16,131 nucleotides of DNA from Candidatus Woesearchaeota archaeon. Lineage in GTDB: Archaea > Nanobdellota > Nanobdellia > Woesearchaeales > UBA11716. The stretch's first letter is position 1. Every line of letters starts with the position of its first letter. The stretch lies in contig DUKR01000111.1 in the NCBI GenBank assembly GCA_013329175.1, forward strand, positions 1-16,131, given 5' to 3'. The notes under the pieces are model-generated. The model ran no database searches. It saw only the letters and a program-made list of their open reading frames with translations, and was not told where the DNA came from. Position numbers and translations under genes: made by a program. Of this stretch, positions 12,917 to 16,131 are shown piece by piece.

Positions 12917-13867
12917 TTATTCGCCACGGTAAAACCCCGCTGCGGATTCAGGCGCCACTGGATTCACGATAATTCCCGAGTTCAGTTCAAACCCTGCCCA
13001 CTTTGTCAGGCGGGGGACAATGTCAAGATGCAGCCGCATAGATTCCCCCTGCGGCGCATACTTCACTAAAATGTTGTAGGGGGCATTCAGCGACTTCAGT
13101 TTCACAAGAATCTCCCGCAGGATGTCAGCCATCCCCTGCAATTCATCAGGAGTCAATGCGCACAGACGCTTAACAAAGCGCGCTGGCAATAGCCTAATCT
13201 CATACGGTGACACAGAAGCATACGGGCAGAATGCGATAGCAGAAGAGTTCACAAGGCACCTCCGCTCTGAATCCTTCTCTCTGGCAATGATGCGCTCATA
13301 GGGGTCACCGCCGAGCGATCTGCAGGCATCCGCTTCCTCCCTGATAGCAGGCGGCACAAACCCGATGGCAGCTACCTGTGAGTGCGAATGCGCTAAGGAC
13401 GTTCCAGCATCGTCACCATGATTTTTGAACACCACAACGTACCTGATGGCTTTCTGTCGCTCCAGCTCTTCAATCCGTGAAGAGTACACTTCCAATACCT
13501 TCCTGATATGGTCCGACGGCAAATCCCATAACTGCCTCTTAAGGTCAGGGCATTCGACAATGACCTCATGGATGCCGAATGCAGAAGAGAAGGTATAGAA
13601 ATCATTGTGGGTCACCATCTCAGGGTTCCCTTCCCCTCTCACGAATGGGAACTTGTTTGGTATCCACCGTATCTTCCACTTCCCCCCTTCTTCGATTCGC
13701 CCAATCTCAGGAGGAGTCTTATCCTCATTCCCTGCTGCAAGCACATCATCCTTCACCGAAAGGAGAATCCTTTTCTTGGCTTTTGCAAACTCCTGCGGTC
13801 TCCTGGCTCGCTCAGTGGCAATAATTACCCACCTGTTCAGGATGTAGTCCTTGCGAAGCTCTCCCAA
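12917..13867 (-). CDS. galT: GalT-type hexose-1-phosphate uridylyltransferase lacking the zinc cysteines
   Basis: GalT enzymes swap UMP between UDP-glucose and galactose-1-phosphate; archaeal relatives may instead make NDP-sugars from hexose-1-phosphate. The 316-residue protein has two HIT-like halves, the active-site HSHSQ (160-164; H162 the expected nucleophile), TPPEIGRIEE (51-60), FGIHEVIVE (97-105) and a C-terminal LHLDIVPRLTKW. Where the family has CPFCPGNE before TPPE, this protein has DVLAAGNE (41-48), so both zinc-binding cysteines are missing. The start is TTG at 13867, one base after the stop of the glycogen synthase gene. GGTGA (13874-13878), six bases upstream, supports it and implies translational coupling. 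Position between glycogen synthase and adenylate kinase suggests a role in UDP-glucose supply or turnover. Confidence 0.88.
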   Translation of the reverse strand: MGELRKDYILNRWVIIATERARRPQEFAKAKKRILLSVKDDVLAAGNEDKTPPEIGRIEEGGKWKIRWIPNKFPFVRGEGNPEMVTHNDFYTFSSAFGIHEVIVECPDLKRQLWDLPSDHIRKVLEVYSSRIEELERQKAIRYVVVFKNHGDDAGTSLAHSHSQVAAIGFVPPAIREEADACRSLGGDPYERIIAREKDSERRCLVNSSAIAFCPYASVSPYEIRLLPARFVKRLCALTPDELQGMADILREILVKLKSLNAPYNILVKYAPQGESMRLHLDIVPRLTKWAGFELNSGIIVNPVAPESAAGFYRGE

Positions 13868-13868
13868 T

Positions 13869-15650
13869 CTAGCTCACCCTATCAAGCGCAAGATTGTGTG
13901 CGGTAATATAATTTGCAATAAGTTCCTTCCAGTCAGCAAGCGTTGCAAGCTCCTTGGCATTTAGCTTGTTCTTTGCACGAAGATGCTTGTCCCGCTTTGA
14001 GAATGCGTAGAGCAGCTCACTAAGCTGAGCAACCTGCTGCTCATAGCTCTGCCTATAACGCTTATGCACGAAGATGCCATCATTCATGTCATGCGCAAGT
14101 TTCGGGTCAATAAACCTCCCAAAGCCAGATAAATCCGAAGCGATAGCTGGCACGTTGAGTGCCGCTGCTTCCAGTGGGGTATATCCCCACGGCTCATAAT
14201 ATGAGGAGAAAACCCCTAAGTGGCAGCCTGCCATGGCATCATAATAGGCTAGATCCACTAAGCCGTCATTGCCGTTCAGGTAGACAGGATGCAAAATGAC
14301 CTTCACTCTGTCTGATTCTCTGTTCAGAAGCCCATGAAACCTAAATGCGGAAAGGATGGGGTCATGCTCCTCATCATTGAGGTGGTGGGTCACGAGCGCG
14401 GGGTTGCCGCTTCGCTTGAAATTGATGATGTCCTTCCTCAGGCTCTGCACGAACTCCTTTGAAAAGATGTTCCTTGAAAGGTCCATATTAGACATCAGGT
14501 TGTTGGTGATGTTCTGCAAAATCTGCTCAGCATTCCCCTGGATGTAGTGCTTGATGTGGCGGAAATGATTCTTGTTTTCAAGCAATTCCATCTTTATGCC
14601 ATGAGTCTCCAGCGGAACCCAGAAGAATGCAGCAATAGCCTTCTCGCTCTTCTCAGCTATCAGCCTCTGGTTAAGCTTTCCCAGGGACTCTATGAAAACA
14701 TCTATCCCCTTGTTGCGGAACTCATACCTGGCAACAGTGAAGAACAGCATCACGTCCTTGATGTCAAGAGCGTAATGCGCAAGAAAATGGAAGGCAAGAT
14801 ACTCGCGTAATCTGTTCCTGCACGTCACGTGCTTCACAGCAGCTTCCTCAGGCGTCGGAAACTTATTGATGTCAAGGCCGTTTAACACAAGCACGTCAGC
14901 CTTTCTTCCTAGGATTTTCTCAGCCTCAATTGCCGTGATTTCAGAGACTGTCGTGAAGATAGTTGCGTTCTGTGCGCATGCCCGCTCAGTAAAGAACTTC
15001 GCCTGCACCCTGTGCCTGTAGGCTTCTTCTTCAGGGTTCATGGAATCAAGCATGTCATAGAGTGGGCTTCCTGAGCCGGCAATTGCTCTTCCCAGCATCG
15101 TGGCATGTGTTGTAAATATCGTTGCAATTTTTTTGCCACGAAGATGCAGCAGCGCAGACCCCGCCAGCCATTCATGGAACTGTGTGACTATCTTTTTTGA
15201 TGGGTCTGCTTCACTGATGAGCGTTATCAGCCGTGCAACAGCAAAGCTCCATACAACAGGCTCATCAAAGTCCCATCCTGCCTCATAGGAATCTATTCTG
15301 TACTGCTCCCACAAGCCAGCCTTGATGCCATTCTTCTTGTTGACAATGTCCCTGAACTCAAGCAGGATGGTGGTAGGCTCTCCTGGAATCTGCCACCTGC
15401 CGAAATGTGCGGCAATGCCCTCTCTGGAAAGCGCTTCAAAAATCCCTTTAAGGGGTTGTGGTGGCTCAGCTTCCTCAAGGTCAACCTTGGCCCTGTCCTC
15501 AAAATACGGGCCGATTAGGTAATACTCCTTGTAATGCTGCTTTGTCAGTGCAGCCTTTGAACTGATGACGGTATAGATGCCGCCAACCTTGTTGCACACC
15601 TCCCATGAAACTTCAAGAAGTACGTCGCCTGCTGCCTTCACGCCATCCAC
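13869..15650 (-). CDS. Glycogen synthase, eukaryotic-like (GT3-type)
   Basis: The enzyme adds glucose from a nucleotide sugar, probably UDP-glucose, to an alpha-1,4-glucan. The 593-residue protein opens with LLEVSWEVCNKVGGIYTVIS (11-30), nearly the signature of animal and fungal glycogen synthase, in which KVGG binds the nucleotide sugar. It continues with QFHEWLAG (157-164), FTTHATMLGR (179-188) and TVSEIT (234-239), and carries the catalytic E-x7-E pair in YYEPWGYTPLEAA (E486, E494) followed by DLSGFGRFI (506-514). These match GT3 better than bacterial GT5 GlgA. The start is GTG at 15650, or GTG at 15641, which has GAGGTG six bases upstream and gives 590 residues; the TATA box at 15678-15685 allows either. 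It is the first gene of a three-gene operon, with galT following after 1 nt. Confidence 0.93.
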   Translation of the reverse strand: MDGVKAAGDVLLEVSWEVCNKVGGIYTVISSKAALTKQHYKEYYLIGPYFEDRAKVDLEEAEPPQPLKGIFEALSREGIAAHFGRWQIPGEPTTILLEFRDIVNKKNGIKAGLWEQYRIDSYEAGWDFDEPVVWSFAVARLITLISEADPSKKIVTQFHEWLAGSALLHLRGKKIATIFTTHATMLGRAIAGSGSPLYDMLDSMNPEEEAYRHRVQAKFFTERACAQNATIFTTVSEITAIEAEKILGRKADVLVLNGLDINKFPTPEEAAVKHVTCRNRLREYLAFHFLAHYALDIKDVMLFFTVARYEFRNKGIDVFIESLGKLNQRLIAEKSEKAIAAFFWVPLETHGIKMELLENKNHFRHIKHYIQGNAEQILQNITNNLMSNMDLSRNIFSKEFVQSLRKDIINFKRSGNPALVTHHLNDEEHDPILSAFRFHGLLNRESDRVKVILHPVYLNGNDGLVDLAYYDAMAGCHLGVFSSYYEPWGYTPLEAAALNVPAIASDLSGFGRFIDPKLAHDMNDGIFVHKRYRQSYEQQVAQLSELLYAFSKRDKHLRAKNKLNAKELATLADWKELIANYITAHNLALDRVS

Positions 15651-15677
15651 CTCTTTACAATCCTCTAAGGACGAGAC

Positions 15678-15685
15678 TATAAAAG
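15678..15685 (-). promoter_or_regulatory. TATA box for the glycogen synthase operon
   Basis: CTTTTATA on the minus strand is centred about 31 nt above the GTG at 15650 and 40 nt above the GTG at 15641. Initiation would fall near 15655, giving a 5-nt leader, or a 14-nt leader that contains GAGGTG (15648-15653) if the second GTG is used. Confidence 0.5.
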
Positions 15686-15740
15686 GGTTTCTGTTGGCCG
15701 TAATACTTCACTATCCTGAAAGTTTCAGCAAGTAAGGCAT

Positions 15741-15938
15741 GGACATTTGGCATTCCCCCCAAAAACATTCTCTGAAAAGGCATTGGCCGTATCTCCCATC
15801 GCTTCCACAGCCAATGCGTAGCCTCATTCTTTTCGTATCATGCCATAATCTTATTGCACATTCCGACGGGGAAAAGAAAAATGAAGAAAGAAAAGAAGAA
15901 AAAAGGTGATAACAAAAACGGCTCGGGGCTGCGCTTGC
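15741..15938 (-). repeat. Dispersed ~199-bp repeat, inverted copy
   Basis: This 198-bp unit is the minus-strand counterpart of 11958-12156. The first ~33 bases differ at two positions. The terminal 54-base block differs at two, and the middle pyrimidine tract and spacer diverge more. The hairpin stem is at 15780-15790 and 15807-15817. The two copies face inward and bracket the glycogen synthase-galT-adk operon. This copy lies upstream of the operon promoter, in the 481-bp region from 15651 to the window end. Confidence 0.85.
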
Positions 15939-16131
15939 TGGCAAGGGCATTTGCTGCAGTGTAGCGCACTGCTATCTGCGGGCATGAAGGATGAGCGGCT
16001 ATGCGGTGCACGACGGAATTATTGTCGTCAATTTCGCTGCAGGCAGCAGGAGAGAGAACAGTAGCATCGCTTTTGGCAAAGAGGATGTGTTGGCAATGAG
16101 CTTTCAGTGAATGCATTTTTTCGGGAGCGAT
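15838..16131 (-). CDS. Possible 3' part of a gene running off the window, ending in the repeat
   Basis: A minus-strand frame is open from the window edge (16131) to the TGA at 15838. Its first ~70 codons have a mixed, protein-like composition (for example HPSCPQIAVRYTAANALASK). The last ~30, which lie inside the dispersed repeat, become an F/S-rich string typical of translating its pyrimidine tract. Either an existing gene was truncated by repeat insertion, or the frame is accidental. A repeat-end module (16092-16129) lies antisense to its start, which weakens the coding case. No family is recognised. Confidence 0.22.
   Translation of the reverse strand: MAPEKMHSLKAHCQHILFAKSDATVLSPAACSEIDDNNSVVHRIAAHPSCPQIAVRYTAANALASKRSPEPFLLSPFFFFSFFIFLFPVGMCNKIMA
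16092..16129 (+). repeat. 3'-end module of the dispersed repeat, window-end copy
   Basis: It aligns without gaps to 14-51 (31 of 38 positions) and, with gaps, to the 3' block of 11958-12156 through GG(C)CAATG, CTTT(T)CAG, GAATG and a T tract ending in GGGA. Upstream bases (about 16060-16091) resemble the hairpin block only loosely. The copy may continue beyond the window. Confidence 0.5.

Noticed and set aside
11933..15711. The 12-mer GTAATACTTCAC occurs at 11933-11944 and 15700-15711, each near a repeat copy.
   Set aside because: Twelve-base matches are expected by chance several times in 16 kb, the distances to the repeat copies differ (13 and 29 bp), and the orientation does not follow the inverted copies.
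1..16131. CRISPR arrays, tRNA/rRNA genes and transposase genes.
   Set aside because: None was seen on either strand: no regularly spaced repeats, no tRNA T-loop consensus and no recognisable transposase motifs.

Overview
The window looks like part of an archaeal chromosome, most plausibly from a DPANN-type (Woesearchaeota-like) lineage. Direct support: an archaeal phosphopantothenate synthetase, a two-ring Cdc48 ATPase, a eukaryote-like (GT3-type) glycogen synthase, and several genes with an A/T-rich TATA-like box about 24-31 nt upstream of the start codon, which suggests leaderless or nearly leaderless transcripts. Other genes carry GGTGA-type ribosome binding sites. The phylum is an inference; nothing here fixes it.

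Layout. Positions 14-51 hold the end of a dispersed repeat and 56-82 a perfect hairpin. 109-1416 (-) encodes an unrecognised protein with an HELAH zinc-protease motif. 1430-1652 (-) is a decayed gene fragment with the EID...ECK nuclease core of the archaeal-ATPase/DUF234 family, broken by two in-frame stops. mutS (1684-4206, -) encodes a bacterial-type MutS whose last residues resemble a PCNA-binding tail. 4411-6918 (-) is a sacsin/NOV-type HSP90-like ATPase with a C-terminal DUF3883 nuclease-like domain, a defence-like architecture. cdc48 (6996-9581, -) carries an unusual insertion of about 100 residues in its first ATPase ring. 9684-10097 (-) is a small SecB-like protein. The divergent intergenic region after it contains a 105-bp MITE-like element with perfect 15-bp inverted ends and an 8-bp target duplication. 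A HAD phosphatase (10342-11001, +) converges with and overlaps phosphopantothenate synthetase (10991-11737, -).

The last third is an operon on the minus strand: GT3-type glycogen synthase (13869-15650), GalT-type nucleotidyltransferase (12917-13867, starting 1 nt after the synthase stop) and adenylate kinase (12278-12880). Together they suit polyglucan synthesis: sugar-nucleotide metabolism, chain elongation and adenylate balance. The operon is bracketed by two inverted copies of a ~199-bp dispersed repeat (11958-12156 + and 15741-15938 -). Shorter relatives of the same repeat end lie at both edges of the window.

No CRISPR array, tRNA, rRNA or transposase gene was seen. The strongest candidates for something undescribed are the dispersed repeat family with its conserved hairpin, the MITE, the sacsin-DUF3883 protein, and the lineage-specific changes in MutS, Cdc48, adenylate kinase and GalT.
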